The notes: generated by a model from the letters alone, not told the origin. Shown: positions 52,084 to 60,206, numbered from the stretch's first letter. The stretch: 64,000 bases of DNA from Clostridia bacterium (GCA_017938695.1 JAGBBA010000004.1:17872-81871); one strand, 5' to 3'. Program-made: numbers and translations.

Positions 52084-53574
52084 ATGAAGAAACTGGTCTC
52101 CCTGTTCCTGGCTCTGGTCATGATGCTCTCTGTGATGAGCTTCGCCTCTGCCGAAGAACCCTTCACCATCACCGTTCTGCTCCCCGACATGTACGCTACT
52201 GTTGACTTCCAGAGCGAAGACAACCCCGTGCTGAAGGCCATCGAAGAGGTTGCTGGTGTGAAGCTGGATATCACCTGGGCTGCTAACTCCACCTATGGCG
52301 ATACCATCAACACCACCCTGGCCGACAAGGAAATGCCCATGCTGATGGTTCTGACCGACGCTCGCGGCAACAACACCATCAACTCCGCCCGCGCTGGCGC
52401 GTTCTGGGATCTGACCGATTTCGTGAAAGATGCTGAGAACTATCCCAACCTGGCTGGCGATGCTTCCATCTACAACAACATCTCCATCGACGGCCGCATC
52501 TACGGCATCTACCGTACCCGTGCGTATCCCCGCGCTGGTATCTACTATCGTAGCGACATCGCTGCTCAGGCTGGCATCACCAAGGTGCCCGAGACCCTGG
52601 ACGAGCTGACCGCTCTGGCCGAGGCCCTGGCTAAGGTGAGCGACGACACCTACGCCCTGAACATGTGCTCCTACACCGCTGGCACCATCAACATCATCAC
52701 CGTTGCTCACGGTGCTCCCAACAACTGGGGCATCAACGAGGAAGGCAAGATCTACCCCGCTCACGAGCATCCTGCCTACCTGGAAGGCCTGAACTGGCTG
52801 CGTAACCTGTATCAGATCGGCGGTATCGACCCCAACTTCGCTACCATCGACTCCACCCAGTGGGACAACATCGAGCGTACCGGCAAGGCCTTCATGCGCT
52901 TTGACTGCCTGGACAACGCTTATCGTCAGCAGGAATGGTTCGAGAAGAATGCCGGTGCTACCGAGCAGATCTTCCAGATGGTTGGCCCTCTGGCCAAGGC
53001 TGACGGCACCATCTCCGTGTGGCCCCAGAACCCCGGCTTCTCCGGTGAAGTTGTTGTGACCAAGGCTGTGTCCGAAGCTGACCTGCCCAAGGTGATCAAG
53101 TTCCTGGATTGGGCCAACACCGCTGAAGGCCAGATGCTCCTGAACTGGGGCGTGGCTGACGTGACCTACTGGCTGGACGAGGAAGGCTATCGCCTGACTG
53201 CCCCCGCCTCCGGCGAGGATATGTCCCTGCAGGTGCAGACCATCCAGCACAGCCTGAACCAGCTGGGCATGAACATCGCCGGCGACCTGTGCATCCCGCT
53301 GCGCCAGAGCGACCTGCGTGCCCGCTATGCCGAGCTGAACGGCATCCTGGCTCCCTACGTTGTGGCTGACCCCTGCTATCCCTTCGTGTCTGAGACCAAC
53401 GTTGCTTTCGGTTCCCAGCTGACCACCATCATCACCGACGCTGCTGTGCAGTACATCGCCGGCATCATCGACGAGGCTCAGCTGAAGGCTGAATGGCAGC
53501 GCTGGAGCGACGAGGGCGGCGCCATCATCACCGAAGAGTACAACGCTGCTTATCAGGCTGCTCAGGCCAAGTAA
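52084..53574 (+). CDS. Sugar ABC transporter substrate-binding protein without lipobox
   Basis: 496 residues, LplA/YtcQ-type extracellular binding protein (TITVLLPDMYATVDFQSEDNPVLKAIEEVAGVKLD, YGIYRTRAYPRAGIYYRSDIAAQAGITKVPETLDEL). Residues 1-23 are a Sec signal peptide ending ASA (MKKLVSLFLALVMMLSVMSFASA), with no cysteine at the cleavage site, so it should not be lipid-anchored as such proteins usually are in monoderms. It binds the oligosaccharides handled by the two upstream permeases. Separated from them by 474 bases of repeat. Alanine- and glutamine-rich C-terminus; codon use very regular, suggesting high expression. Confidence 0.92.
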   Translation: MKKLVSLFLALVMMLSVMSFASAEEPFTITVLLPDMYATVDFQSEDNPVLKAIEEVAGVKLDITWAANSTYGDTINTTLADKEMPMLMVLTDARGNNTINSARAGAFWDLTDFVKDAENYPNLAGDASIYNNISIDGRIYGIYRTRAYPRAGIYYRSDIAAQAGITKVPETLDELTALAEALAKVSDDTYALNMCSYTAGTINIITVAHGAPNNWGINEEGKIYPAHEHPAYLEGLNWLRNLYQIGGIDPNFATIDSTQWDNIERTGKAFMRFDCLDNAYRQQEWFEKNAGATEQIFQMVGPLAKADGTISVWPQNPGFSGEVVVTKAVSEADLPKVIKFLDWANTAEGQMLLNWGVADVTYWLDEEGYRLTAPASGEDMSLQVQTIQHSLNQLGMNIAGDLCIPLRQSDLRARYAELNGILAPYVVADPCYPFVSETNVAFGSQLTTIITDAAVQYIAGIIDEAQLKAEWQRWSDEGGAIITEEYNAAYQAAQAK

Positions 53575-53591
53575 TTCCATGTAAACCCATT

Positions 53592-53617
53592 GGGACTGCC
53601 GCAAGGCAGTCCCTTTT
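53592..53617 (+). terminator. Terminator of the ABC importer operon
   Basis: GGGACTGCC-GCAA-GGCAGTCCC then TTTTT. Confidence 0.92.
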
Positions 53618-53654
53618 TATGTCACAAAAATGGCAGAGCCACTTTTGTAAGGAA

Positions 53655-53704
53655 TTGATTTTGCATGCAAAATCAACGACCCGCGAAGCCGGCAAAGCCG
53701 GCTT
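53655..53704. repeat. Perfect palindrome and hairpin between converging operons
   Basis: TTGATTTTGCATGCAAAATCAA (11 + 11) spans 53655-53676 as a perfect palindrome, and AAGCCGGC-AAA-GCCGGCTT spans 53686-53704. Neither has a T-run, and a proper terminator lies on each side. Confidence 0.6.
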
Positions 53705-53756
53705 ACACGATTTCAGTCCTGCGGACGGCTGGATGAGTCGCACCAGGAAACGGCAC

Positions 53757-53795
53757 ACAAAAATACCCTGCTGCACAGTCCATACAGCAGGGCAT
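53757..53795 (-). terminator. Terminator of the GH105-GH112 operon
   Basis: Minus strand GCCCTGCTG, a loop of about 11 bases, CAGCAGGGT and ATTTTTGTG. Confidence 0.82.
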
Positions 53796-53808
53796 CGTTG
53801 GTTTGGCG

Positions 53809-55941
53809 TTACAGCTTGATCATCTTGGTTTCCAGGGGAGCCAGGGTCAGGCATTGCGGGCCATCGGGGGTGGCGATGGTGGCGGTGATGGATTCTTCAG
53901 CGTTGTTGATGGCCACCAGGGTGCGGTCGGCAGGGTACCAGGCGGCTTCCACCAGGGCGTTGTCGGACAGGTAGTCGCCGGGCAGCTGGCAGCAGTGCAC
54001 CAGGATCTCCAGCAGCATGCGGGTGCTTTCCGGGCTGATGGAGAAGCTGCTCATGTACACGCCCTTGCCCTTGCCAAAACTGTGGATGGTCATCTGGGGC
54101 GCGCCGTTCTTTTCGCACAGCACGCGGGCGGTGCCGTCAGTGAGGTACAGGTGGGGGTTAGCGGCCAGGGCAGCTTCGTTCACGGTGAAGGGGGCAGCTT
54201 CGACTTCGTACTGCCAGCGGCCGTGGCACACGCGCTCGCCCAGGTCTTCGTCGATGCCCAGCACATGGGCCATGCGGAAGGTGCGGTCGCTGCCGCGGAC
54301 GGCGGAGGGTTCGCCCACGCCGATGAAGGTGCCGCCCTCGCCCACAAAGCGGGTCAGCTCGGCCACCAGCTCGGCGTCGTTCCAGGCGTCGCCGCCGGAC
54401 CAGGCATCGCCCATGCGGCCAGCGTTGATCACCACGTCCACGTCCTTCAATGCGCCGTGCTTCACATCGTCAAAGCTGATGAACTTCACATCCACCGGCA
54501 GGCCGGAAAGGGCCTCGTTGATGTGGATCAGGGCGTGCTTGTCGGTTTCGTGGAAGTGGCCGGACAGCGTCCAGGAGCGCAGGCTGCCCCAGGTGTGCAG
54601 CACCGCCACCCGACAGGGCAGCACATAGGGCTTGCCATTTTTGTGAAAGGACTTGATCTGCCGGAATTCATCGGACATGGCTTCGATGGTGTCGTTGAAC
54701 TCGGGGAAGGGCAGGGTCAGGTGCAGGTAGCCGCCCAGGCCGATGCGGTCCACCGGCTCGCGGAGCAGGGCGCGGCGGACGCTGCGCCAGTACAGCAGCG
54801 CATCCCGGGCAGGGTTGCCGCCCTCGGAGAAGGTGGGCGCGCCGCCCAGACCCACGGGGAACAGGTAGGGGTGGAAGCGCAGCTCGTGCACGGGCACCTT
54901 GGCGAAGGCGCACAGGCGGCATTCAAAGCCGGAGAACACGCACTTGATCAGCCCGTCAAAGCCGATGGACTGGAAACGCTTGCCGCAGGGCTCCATGCCC
55001 ACCCAGCTGTCGTCGTAGAACACATAGGCTTCCTTGCCGTGCTTGTGGATGATGTCCACCAGAGCCTTGGCTTTTTCCGCCACGAAGGCCTGGATGAAAT
55101 CCATGTAGTCCAGCTTGGCCTTGGTGGGGGGCATGTGGGTCACCTGATGCTTGCCGCCGTTCACAAAATCCTCGGCGGTGAGGGCGTAACCGTACTGCTT
55201 TTCGAATGCGTCCAGCGCGGCGGGGCTGACGGTGAAGTCGTAGCTGGCCCAGTCGGTGAACAGGTGGCGGTTGCGCAGCTCGTCGCCCCAGATCCACACA
55301 AAGTTGTAGAACAGGCTGGTGAGGCGGATCACGTTGGTCTGGGGATTTTCCACGCACCAGTCCTCCAGCCACTGCTGCAGGTATGCCCAGGTGGCAGGGT
55401 GGCGGGGGTCCAGCTGGCGCAGGTGCTCGCTGGTCCAGGAGTTGGTGGTGTGGTTGTACATGTTGATCTCTTCCCAGATGCGGTAGCACAGGAAGCCAGC
55501 CGTGTACTGGTGCCAGGGCTTGGCGGCATGCAGGGTGATCTGGCCGTCAGCATAAGTCCAGGCGTCGGGGGACACGGGCGCATTCTCCGTGCGGTCGTAA
55601 ACCTGCATGTAGCGCAGGGCATCGGGGGAGTCGTTCAGCACGAACTGCTCGGTGAAATAGCCGTCCATCAGCGGGATGACCGCGGTGGTGCCTTCAGCCG
55701 TCACGGCCTTGGAGCACAGGAAGGTCTGCTGCTGGGCGTCGGGATGCTCCTGGGCAAAGGCGTTGTGCTGGCGGATGATGCAGATGGTGGAATAAATGCG
55801 GTAGCCAGCCTCCACGATCTCGGGGGAGAGCTTGGTGCCGTCGCTGTCGCGGATCACATCTGCGCCCCACTTCTTGGCCAGCTCCAGGGTCAGGGACTCA
55901 TAGCCAGCTTCGCCGGGCAGGGTAAAATCAGCTCGTTTCAT
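53809..55941 (-). CDS. GH112 phosphorylase, probably galactosyl-beta-1,4-L-rhamnose phosphorylase
   Basis: 710 residues, full-length GH112. The start FTLPGEAGYESLTLELAKKWGADVIRDSDGTKLSPEIV, IPLMDGYFTEQF, the EINMYNHTTNSWT segment and YVFYDDSWVGMEPCG match galacto-N-biose/lacto-N-biose phosphorylase; D311 in DDSWVG is the expected general acid. GH112 members act on beta-1,3-galactosyl-HexNAc or on galactosyl-beta-1,4-rhamnose, giving galactose-1-phosphate. The pectin context (PL11, GH105, GH106-like) favours the rhamnose-specific type, since rhamnogalacturonan-I rhamnose carries beta-1,4-galactose. No signal peptide. Downstream of GH105 by nine bases. Confidence 0.9.
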   Translation of the reverse strand: MKRADFTLPGEAGYESLTLELAKKWGADVIRDSDGTKLSPEIVEAGYRIYSTICIIRQHNAFAQEHPDAQQQTFLCSKAVTAEGTTAVIPLMDGYFTEQFVLNDSPDALRYMQVYDRTENAPVSPDAWTYADGQITLHAAKPWHQYTAGFLCYRIWEEINMYNHTTNSWTSEHLRQLDPRHPATWAYLQQWLEDWCVENPQTNVIRLTSLFYNFVWIWGDELRNRHLFTDWASYDFTVSPAALDAFEKQYGYALTAEDFVNGGKHQVTHMPPTKAKLDYMDFIQAFVAEKAKALVDIIHKHGKEAYVFYDDSWVGMEPCGKRFQSIGFDGLIKCVFSGFECRLCAFAKVPVHELRFHPYLFPVGLGGAPTFSEGGNPARDALLYWRSVRRALLREPVDRIGLGGYLHLTLPFPEFNDTIEAMSDEFRQIKSFHKNGKPYVLPCRVAVLHTWGSLRSWTLSGHFHETDKHALIHINEALSGLPVDVKFISFDDVKHGALKDVDVVINAGRMGDAWSGGDAWNDAELVAELTRFVGEGGTFIGVGEPSAVRGSDRTFRMAHVLGIDEDLGERVCHGRWQYEVEAAPFTVNEAALAANPHLYLTDGTARVLCEKNGAPQMTIHSFGKGKGVYMSSFSISPESTRMLLEILVHCCQLPGDYLSDNALVEAAWYPADRTLVAINNAEESITATIATPDGPQCLTLAPLETKMIKL

Positions 55942-55950
55942 GGTGCCTCC

Positions 55951-57000
55951 TTACAGCGCGCCGTCGCCCTGGCAGCTCTGGCACTCCCACACGGCGGCGA
56001 GGAATGCCAATGCCAGGCCCTGGCCCCAGCCCTGGGTCCACTTGCGCGGAATATTGCGGTAGCCGTCGCGATCCTTCATCACGGCGGTGCCGCCGGACAC
56101 GTTCAGCACGCGGCCTTCGGGGCTGATGTTGGCCAGAATGCCCTCAACGGCCTTGTTGATATACTTGGTGTGCAGGGGATTGCCCTTGAGCACCATGGCG
56201 GCAGCGATGCCGGCGGAGGCAGAAACCTCCTCGTAGCTCTCCGGGTCGTCCAGGATGGTGCGCCACAGGCCGTTTTCGGTCTGCAACAGCTTCAGGGCGG
56301 CCAGCTGCTCGGCCAGGGAGCCGGAAATATCCATGTACTTGGGATAGAGGTAGCACTCCGGCAGCACGCGGCCAGCCTGGCTCATGGTATAGGCGGCCCA
56401 GGCGTTGGCGCGGCCCCAGTAGAAGCCGGACATGTGGCCCTTTTCAATATTGTTGTAGCCGTGGTACCACAGGCCGGTCTTCTGATCCTGCAAATATTCA
56501 ATGTGCCAGAAATACTGGTTCAGCGCATCGTTCACCAGTTCTTCATCCTTCCAGGCCACACCGGCGCGGAGCATGAAGAACGCAGCCATGAACAGGGTGT
56601 CGGCCCAGCACTGCTCGGGGAAGTCGTTCTTGGCAGACACAGTGTGCTGCAGAACGCTGTCGCCAAAGCGCAAGGCATGGTTGCGCAGGTAGTCGATCTT
56701 GCTTTCGGCGATCTTCTTGTATTTCTCGTCGCCGGTGACCTCGTGGAGGGTCAGCATGGCGTGGCCCATGGAGCAGGTGTTCACCGTCCAGTTGGGCAGG
56801 CCAAGCTCGATATATTCATCCACCCGGGCCTTGACCAGGTCCAGGTATTCCTGCTTGCCGGTGGCGCGATAGGCTTCGCAGATGCCGAAATAAGCCACAC
56901 CGCAGGGCCAGTCCCACACCATGTCCATGTTCATGGTCTGATGGACCACAGCATCTATTGCAGCCAGCACACGTTCCTGGTCGAAAACGATGTTTGCCAT
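55951..57000 (-). CDS. GH105 unsaturated rhamnogalacturonyl hydrolase (YteR/YesR-like)
   Basis: 349 residues, an alpha/alpha six-barrel. WDWPCGVAYFGICEAYRATG, FPEQCWADTLFMAAFFMLRAG, GFYWGRANAWAAYTMSQ and the end RNIPRKWTQGWGQGLALAFLAAVWE follow YteR. It hydrolyses the unsaturated uronate that PL11 leaves at the non-reducing end of rhamnogalacturonan fragments, so it acts straight after the lyase. Start at 57000 (MANIVFDQ) after AAGGAGGAACATTC; the frame runs upstream to 57090 through the promoter and is not coding. First gene of the minus-strand pair with GH112. Confidence 0.93.
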   Translation of the reverse strand: MANIVFDQERVLAAIDAVVHQTMNMDMVWDWPCGVAYFGICEAYRATGKQEYLDLVKARVDEYIELGLPNWTVNTCSMGHAMLTLHEVTGDEKYKKIAESKIDYLRNHALRFGDSVLQHTVSAKNDFPEQCWADTLFMAAFFMLRAGVAWKDEELVNDALNQYFWHIEYLQDQKTGLWYHGYNNIEKGHMSGFYWGRANAWAAYTMSQAGRVLPECYLYPKYMDISGSLAEQLAALKLLQTENGLWRTILDDPESYEEVSASAGIAAAMVLKGNPLHTKYINKAVEGILANISPEGRVLNVSGGTAVMKDRDGYRNIPRKWTQGWGQGLALAFLAAVWECQSCQGDGAL

Positions 57001-57054
57001 TGAATGTTCCTCCTTGGTATAGATTTGTGGCATATCAGTATCCTTTGTACCAAT

Positions 57055-57083
57055 ATTATACCAAAACGCCGGGGGCAATTCAA
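57055..57083 (-). promoter_or_regulatory. Promoter of the GH105-GH112 operon
   Basis: Minus strand TTGAAT (57078-57083), 17 bases, TATAAT (57055-57060). The -10 box lies in TTGGTATAATATTGGTACAA, in which a GGTA-type repeat occurs twice. Confidence 0.7.
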
Positions 57084-57143
57084 ATTTCACGGCCTTTCGG
57101 AGTGCACATTTCCGAGCAAATACTGTGTAATTCTGTCCAACTT

Positions 57144-57411
57144 AAAGGGCTGCCCGGTTTTTGGCCGTGCAGCCTGTTGCTTTGTAAGTGCTACGGGAGG
57201 TATCGGAGGGGCCGCAGCCCCTCTGATTTGGATCGTATCCGGTGGCTTTGCCGCCGGGGCGGGGCGTTTCCGGCTTTGCCGGAAACATTCCTTACGCGGA
57301 GGAACGACCGTGAGCGAAGCGAACAGTGACGGAGCGCAATCCTCAACCAAGCGGCTATGCCGCTTGGTTGATACGCAAAGGGCTGCCCGGTTTTTGGCCG
57401 CGCAGCCCTTT
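57144..57411. repeat. Hairpin array between the GH105 and serine hydrolase genes
   Basis: A near-identical unit of 31 bases starting AAAGGGCTGCCCGG occurs at 57144-57174 and 57377-57407 (one difference); the second forms a 10 bp hairpin AAAGGGCTGC/GCAGCCCTTT up to 57411. Between them are further hairpins: GGAGGGG/CCCCTC, GTTTCCGG-CTTTG-CCGGAAAC and AACCAAGCGGC-TAT-GCCGCTTGGTT (about 57343-57370). It lacks the GGGGTCACGGCGC core of copies A-D and F. No gene seen. Confidence 0.68.
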
Positions 57412-57421
57412 GAAAATGCGG

Positions 57422-58855
57422 TTATTTTCTTGCGAAAACCTCTTTGAACCAGGTCTGAGGACGGTCGGGGTTAGAGGTCTCCTGCATGTGGAAGGAGGTT
57501 CCTTCCGCCGCGGGGGTCAGGGTGAGGGTGGTTTCCTCCATGCCCTCTACCTCGAAGGTACGCAGCACCAGCGCGCCGTCCTTCACGCTCCAGCTCATCA
57601 GAACGGGGGCGGTGGTGGTCATGTCGCGGTAGGAGAGGCCGTCCACCAGGGGCGGCGCATCGTTACGGTAGTACACGCCGCGCAGTGCCTTGAGCTGGGT
57701 GCCGTTGCGCTCAACGGTCAGCGTGTCGCCCTCCAGGGAGAACGCCATGCGCATGCCGCCGTCTTCGTAGCGGCCCAGTACGTCGGGGCAGGGGCCATTG
57801 TCATCCTCCGGCAGGGCACGCTCGTCACGCAGGGTGAGGAGCCTGGCGGTCAGCTCGCCCATGGCGGCGGCATCCTCGGGGATGGGCCCGGGCTGGTAGG
57901 CGTTGAGCACATTGTTGTAGTACACCTGCATTTCGTTACCCATGTCGTGCACCAGGGCGGTCATGGCCAGCACGGTGTCGGTGCGGCGGTCCATGATGCA
58001 CAGTTGGCCGTACATGCCGTCGCCCCGGAAGCAGCCGTTGATGCACATCCACATCTGGTAGCCGTAGCCGGCGTTCCAGTCGCCATAGCCCAGCACATCG
58101 GGGGCCTGGTAGATCTGGGGCCGGGTGGCGGCGGCCACATAGTTGCGGGGGACGAGCTGCTCATCGCCCCACTTGCCGTCGTTCAGGATGCACACGCCCA
58201 GCTTGGCGATGACCTCCGGCGTCAAAGACAGGCCGAAGCCGCCGGTGCAGATGCCGTTGGGGTCGCGCAGCCAGCGGGTGCCGGTGATGCCCATGGGGTC
58301 GAAAAGCTTCTCCTGCAGGTAATCCTCCAGGTCGATGCCCTTCTTTTGCAGCGCGGCAGAGAGCATGTAAGTGGCAATGGTGTTGTAGCGGAACACTTCG
58401 CCGGGCATATCGGTGAAGGGCTGCTTGAGGAACGCTACGCGCATATCGGCCCAGCAGTTCTCGCCGGAGGGTTCCTCGGGCTGGCCGGTGGACATGCGCA
58501 AAAGGTGGCGCAGGGTGAGGCTTTCCAGCTCCTTGCCGGGGGTGACGCCGGAGGCAGCCAGCTCGTCGGCAAAAATGTCGATGACCCTTTCATCCAGGCT
58601 GATGCGGCCCTCGCCCTCGGTGATGCCCACGGCCATGGAGGTGAAAGTTTTCGACAGGGAGAACACGGTTTGCAATTGGTCGGGGCCGTAGGGGGCGTAG
58701 TAGCCCTCGCAGAGCACCTGGCCGTGGCGCACCAGCATAAAGCTGTGGATGGACAGCCCCTTTTGCTGATACTCGTCGATCATGGCGACGATGCGGCGGG
58801 GGTCAAGCCCTGCCTGGGCAGGGGTGCAGCGGGGGAGACGGATGGTATGGGGCAT
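57422..58855 (-). CDS. Beta-lactamase-fold serine hydrolase
   Basis: 477 residues. The catalytic S-x-x-K is S66-L-S-K69 (TVFSLSKTFTSMAVG), the tyrosine motif is probably FRYNTIATYM near residue 158, and GYGYQMWMC may supply the third motif. A C-terminal lipocalin-like beta region (from about 365) is typical of EstB or D-aminopeptidase relatives. No signal peptide, hence an intracellular esterase or amidase; in this neighbourhood deacylation of pectin-derived compounds is possible but unproven. Start at 58855 after AAGGAGG. Cotranscribed behind corA with an 11-base gap. Confidence 0.85.
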   Translation of the reverse strand: MPHTIRLPRCTPAQAGLDPRRIVAMIDEYQQKGLSIHSFMLVRHGQVLCEGYYAPYGPDQLQTVFSLSKTFTSMAVGITEGEGRISLDERVIDIFADELAASGVTPGKELESLTLRHLLRMSTGQPEEPSGENCWADMRVAFLKQPFTDMPGEVFRYNTIATYMLSAALQKKGIDLEDYLQEKLFDPMGITGTRWLRDPNGICTGGFGLSLTPEVIAKLGVCILNDGKWGDEQLVPRNYVAAATRPQIYQAPDVLGYGDWNAGYGYQMWMCINGCFRGDGMYGQLCIMDRRTDTVLAMTALVHDMGNEMQVYYNNVLNAYQPGPIPEDAAAMGELTARLLTLRDERALPEDDNGPCPDVLGRYEDGGMRMAFSLEGDTLTVERNGTQLKALRGVYYRNDAPPLVDGLSYRDMTTTAPVLMSWSVKDGALVLRTFEVEGMEETTLTLTPAAEGTSFHMQETSNPDRPQTWFKEVFARK

Positions 58856-58866
58856 GGTGCACCTCC

Positions 58867-59814
58867 TTATTTGAACATCTTCTTCTTTGCCATAAAGATG
58901 AAGGAAACGATCGCCAGCAGGATCGCAATGCCGATCACCAGCCAGAAGCCGTAGGGCGAGGTGGCGAAGGGGATGCCGCCCACGTTCATGCCCCACAGGG
59001 AGGCGATGATGGTGGGGATGGACAGCACTGCGGTCAGGCTGGTCAGCACCTTCATGGTGATGTTCAGGTTGTTGGAAATGATGGAGGCAAAGGTATCCAT
59101 GGTGCCGGTCATAATGTCGCGGTAGATGGCGCACATTTCAATGGCCTGCTTGTTCTCGATGATAACGTCTTCCAGCAGATCGGTATCCTCGGGGAACTGC
59201 TTGAGGATGTTGGTCTGGCGCATCAGGCGCTCCAGCACCATCTCGTTGCTCTTCAGGGAGGTGGAGAAGAACACCAGGGATTTTTCCAGCTTCATCATCT
59301 GCAGAAGCTCCTGGTTGCGGGAGGACTTCTCCAGCTTTTCCTGCACGTGCATGGAGGCCTTGTCGATCTGCTTCAGGTAGGCCAGGTAGCGGCTGGCGTT
59401 GCGGTGCAGAAGCTGCAGGATGAACCGCGTGCGCTTGTGGGTCCAGAAGCCGCGGATGCGCTCCTCGGTAAAATCGTTGATGATGGGCGTTTCGCGGGTG
59501 CAGACGGTGATAATGATCTCGTCTGCCAGCACGATGCCCAAAGGAATGGTAGAGTAAACATAGCCGCTGCCTTCGCTTTCCACATAGGGGATGTCCACCA
59601 CGATCAGCGTCTGGCCCCGGTCGGGGTCATGGTCGATACGGGCGGATTCCTCCTCGTCCAGCGCGGCGGCCAGGAAGGTGGGGTCTAGAGCGAAGCGGGC
59701 GTTAAGGCCGTCCACCTCTTCTTTGGTTGGATTCTGAAGATGCACCCAGCAGCCCTTTTCCAGGGTGGTGCACTCGGTCATATGATCGTCTACGGTTTTG
59801 AAGATCCTCTTCAT
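58867..59814 (-). CDS. corA: CorA-family divalent cation transporter
   Basis: 315 residues. The cytoplasmic funnel with long stalk helices occupies about residues 1-250, and two transmembrane helices end the protein; the pore motif GMN is at 275-277 (LWGMNVGGIPF). CorA proteins move magnesium, sometimes cobalt, nickel or zinc, as pentamers. FFSTSLKSNEMVLERLMR is a typical stalk segment. The gene is preceded by a leader of about 190 bases with short ORFs and stems, unlike other genes here, which points to regulation after initiation. Ribosome site AAAGGA 9 bases before the ATG. Confidence 0.92.
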   Translation of the reverse strand: MKRIFKTVDDHMTECTTLEKGCWVHLQNPTKEEVDGLNARFALDPTFLAAALDEEESARIDHDPDRGQTLIVVDIPYVESEGSGYVYSTIPLGIVLADEIIITVCTRETPIINDFTEERIRGFWTHKRTRFILQLLHRNASRYLAYLKQIDKASMHVQEKLEKSSRNQELLQMMKLEKSLVFFSTSLKSNEMVLERLMRQTNILKQFPEDTDLLEDVIIENKQAIEMCAIYRDIMTGTMDTFASIISNNLNITMKVLTSLTAVLSIPTIIASLWGMNVGGIPFATSPYGFWLVIGIAILLAIVSFIFMAKKKMFK

Positions 59815-60007
59815 GCTGATCAGTCCTTTCCGGCGGAATGGCCGGAAGCAGCGCGGAAATCAAACGCACGTTAAAGCGCGCGCACCTCAAAGGAGCGCTG
59901 TTCCCGGACGGTTGCGGTGTTACTACCAGGGTCGGTATCCATGGAATAAGCCAGCTCCTTTCATTGATTTCGGCCTGTGACCGATGCGGAAGGGCAAACT
60001 TCCTTAT
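59815..60007 (-). promoter_or_regulatory. Structured leader of corA (candidate magnesium-responsive element)
   Basis: On the minus strand: stem GGAAG/CTTCC, stem CGG/CCG, long-range stem AAAGGAGC (59954-59961) with GCTCCTTT (59889-59896), then TTCCGGC/GCCGGAA (about 59828-59847) directly before the corA ribosome site. It does not fit the M-box or the yybP-ykoY consensus. Upstream ORFs overlap the long stem. Confidence 0.6.
59871..59942 (-). CDS. Upstream ORF in the corA leader, 23 aa
   Basis: Starts MDTDPGSNTATV and ends at TAA (59871). A Shine-Dalgarno sequence AAAGGAG lies 12 bases before the ATG and is itself the left arm of the long stem; the right arm GCTCCTTT is inside the ORF (codons 16-18). 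The acidic/proline start resembles the MEPDPTP start of Salmonella MgtL, a magnesium-sensing leader peptide. Another ORF of 13 codons (MKGAGLFHGYRPW, 59923-59964) overlaps it but lacks a ribosome site. Confidence 0.45.
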   Translation of the reverse strand: MDTDPGSNTATVREQRSFEVRAL

Positions 60008-60012
60008 CTACC

Positions 60013-60041
60013 ATAATAGACACAGCGACAGAAAAAGTCAA
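60013..60041 (-). promoter_or_regulatory. Promoter of the corA-serine hydrolase operon
   Basis: Minus strand TTGACT (60036-60041), 17 bases, TATTAT (60013-60018). Transcription would start about 60006, at the beginning of the structured leader. The stretch 60042-60170 between this and the nrdD promoter is AT-rich and empty. Confidence 0.65.
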
Positions 60042-60177
60042 TGAACTTTTTCGAAAAAACATCGTAGCATTTTCGACAATTTTCGCCACAGGCTCGTCAA
60101 AAATTTTTTTATTGAGGCCACACAAGGGATTGCGCCACTTTCGGAACGAGTGACGCTGAAAATGACCGTTTTCTACA

Positions 60178-60206
60178 TTTACAACGGGGGTGAAACACAA
60201 TATAAT
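60178..60206 (+). promoter_or_regulatory. Promoter of nrdD
   Basis: TTTACA (60178-60183), 17 bases, TATAAT (60201-60206). Confidence 0.7.

Noticed and set aside
53803-57003. Plus-strand open frame of 1066 codons across the GH112/GH105 region
   Set aside because: It is the exact antisense of two clearly recognised enzymes, is dominated by H, G, V, A and Q as mirror frames of GC-rich genes are, and has no ribosome site or family motif.
57326-58954. Plus-strand frame of 542 codons opposite the serine hydrolase
   Set aside because: The minus strand carries the S-x-x-K motif, a ribosome site and a consistent operon; the plus frame starts inside a hairpin array.
59815-60007. M-box or yybP-ykoY riboswitch upstream of corA
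   Set aside because: The conserved core segments of neither class can be found; the stems seen are different.
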